Notes under the pieces: generated by a model
The model's input: the letters and a program-made list of their open reading frames with translations, nothing else
The model's database searches: none
Told to the model about the DNA's origin: nothing
Part shown: positions 63,721-64,000 of the stretch, piece after piece
Layout of the letters: each line of letters starts with the position of its first letter
Numbering within the stretch: position 1 is the stretch's first letter
Translations under genes and position numbers: made by a program
Assembly (NCBI GenBank): GCA_964036045.1
Contig: OZ038381.1
Coordinates: 152,228,352-152,292,351 of the forward strand
Direction of reading: 5' to 3'
From: Eutreptiella sp. 'Long Island Sound 2002'
Taxonomy: Eukaryota > Euglenozoa > Euglenophyceae > Eutreptiales > Eutreptiaceae
Length of the DNA stretch: 64,000 nt

Positions 63721-63759
63721 GGTGCTGCGGGCTCTGCAAAGTGTGGCGGCGGTTCGGGT

Positions 63760-63960
63760 TCAGGGCGCGAACAGGTGCGACAGGTGCGCGACGGACGTGG
63801 GGTCCCGCAGGTGCACAAGGATCCACAGGAGGGCAGCGCCCCCGGGGCCCTCGCGTTCGTGTGAGGGGGCGTGTGCTCCCCCGATGCGCCGGTGCAAAGC
63901 CTCCTCCTCCGTGCGCCTGTGCGGGCCCGCGGGAGGCTCGGGCCACGGGCACTCGGCCAT
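63760..63960 (-). CDS. Small unknown ORF at window edge
   Basis: 66 codons from ATG 63958-63960 (MAECPWPEPPAG), ending 'LWILVHLRDPTSVAHLSHLF'. It lies 40 bases upstream of the 379-residue ORF on the same strand. It could be the first gene of the cluster or the last exon of something beyond the window. Confidence 0.3.
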   Translation of the reverse strand: MAECPWPEPPAGPHRRTEEEALHRRIGGAHAPSHEREGPGGAALLWILVHLRDPTSVAHLSHLFAP

Positions 63961-64000
63961 CTGGGAGCACTGCGCGCACCTGTTGGCGCCTGTCGGCGCT

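Noticed and set aside
1-64000. CRISPR arrays, bacterial operons, rRNA genes
   Set aside because: No regularly spaced identical short repeats, no ribosome-binding-site/operon structure and no rRNA signature; repeats present are tandem or dispersed eukaryotic types.

Overview
This is a stretch of repeat-dominated nuclear DNA from a eukaryote, probably of the green photosynthetic lineage. No bacterial operons, rRNA genes or intact single-copy genes are visible. The lineage clue is a broken but unmistakable Rubisco small-subunit (rbcS) copy at 9406-9860. Almost everything else that codes is mobile DNA, and nearly all of it lies on the minus strand. Base composition changes abruptly between moderate-GC blocks and very GC-rich blocks (25.3-33.9 kb, 51.6-54.5 kb, 57.7-64 kb).

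Layout. 0.2-2.5 kb: a DNA transposon with CAGTAAGGGGG-type ends and a transposase-like gene split by a frame change. 2.5-6.9 kb: a Ty3-type LTR retrotransposon fragment (gag, protease, then a domain that resembles a methyltransferase), with ORFs joined by TAG|ATG. 7.6-8.6 kb: a strand-asymmetric, almost A-free block. 9.4-10.1 kb: the rbcS pseudogene. 11.4-12.7 kb: two tandem-repeat arrays. 13.7-23.4 kb: an 8.1-kb insert between two ~820-bp direct repeats. It carries an unusual two-ORF gene ending in an AlkB-type dioxygenase, plus an endonuclease fragment of a non-LTR element. 24.4-34.7 kb: a GC-rich non-LTR retrotransposon of 8.65 kb between two identical 845-bp direct repeats; its ORF2 begins with a canonical 2A 'ribosome-skipping' peptide. 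35.4-38.8 kb: a 5'-truncated non-LTR element (reverse transcriptase plus RNase H). 41.0-48.2 kb: a diverged tandem duplication of a unit that carries a tRNA-derived Pol III module and a chromodomain-integrase tail. 48.1-57.7 kb: one Ty3/chromovirus-type element (protease, NPPF domain, reverse transcriptase, RNase H, integrase, chromodomain), split by a 2.9-kb GC-rich insert that is flanked by ~1.85-kb direct repeats of the element itself. 57.7-64 kb: a GC-rich block with several unrecognised minus-strand ORFs.

The most unusual pattern is that three separate inserts are each bordered by a long direct repeat (about 0.82, 0.845 and 1.85 kb). In the clearest case (48-57.7 kb), deleting the insert and one repeat copy restores the expected gene order of a complete retrotransposon. 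The repeats therefore behave like extraordinarily long target-site duplications, unless they are an assembly artefact. The second notable point is unusual translation signals: a perfect 2A motif followed by a hydrophobic segment, a -1 slippery heptamer plus an antizyme-like +1 UGA-U junction in one gene, and paired TAG|ATG junctions in a gag-protease array.

All domain calls come from reading motifs by eye; no searches were run. Start codons are inferred, and most elements contain frame disruptions.
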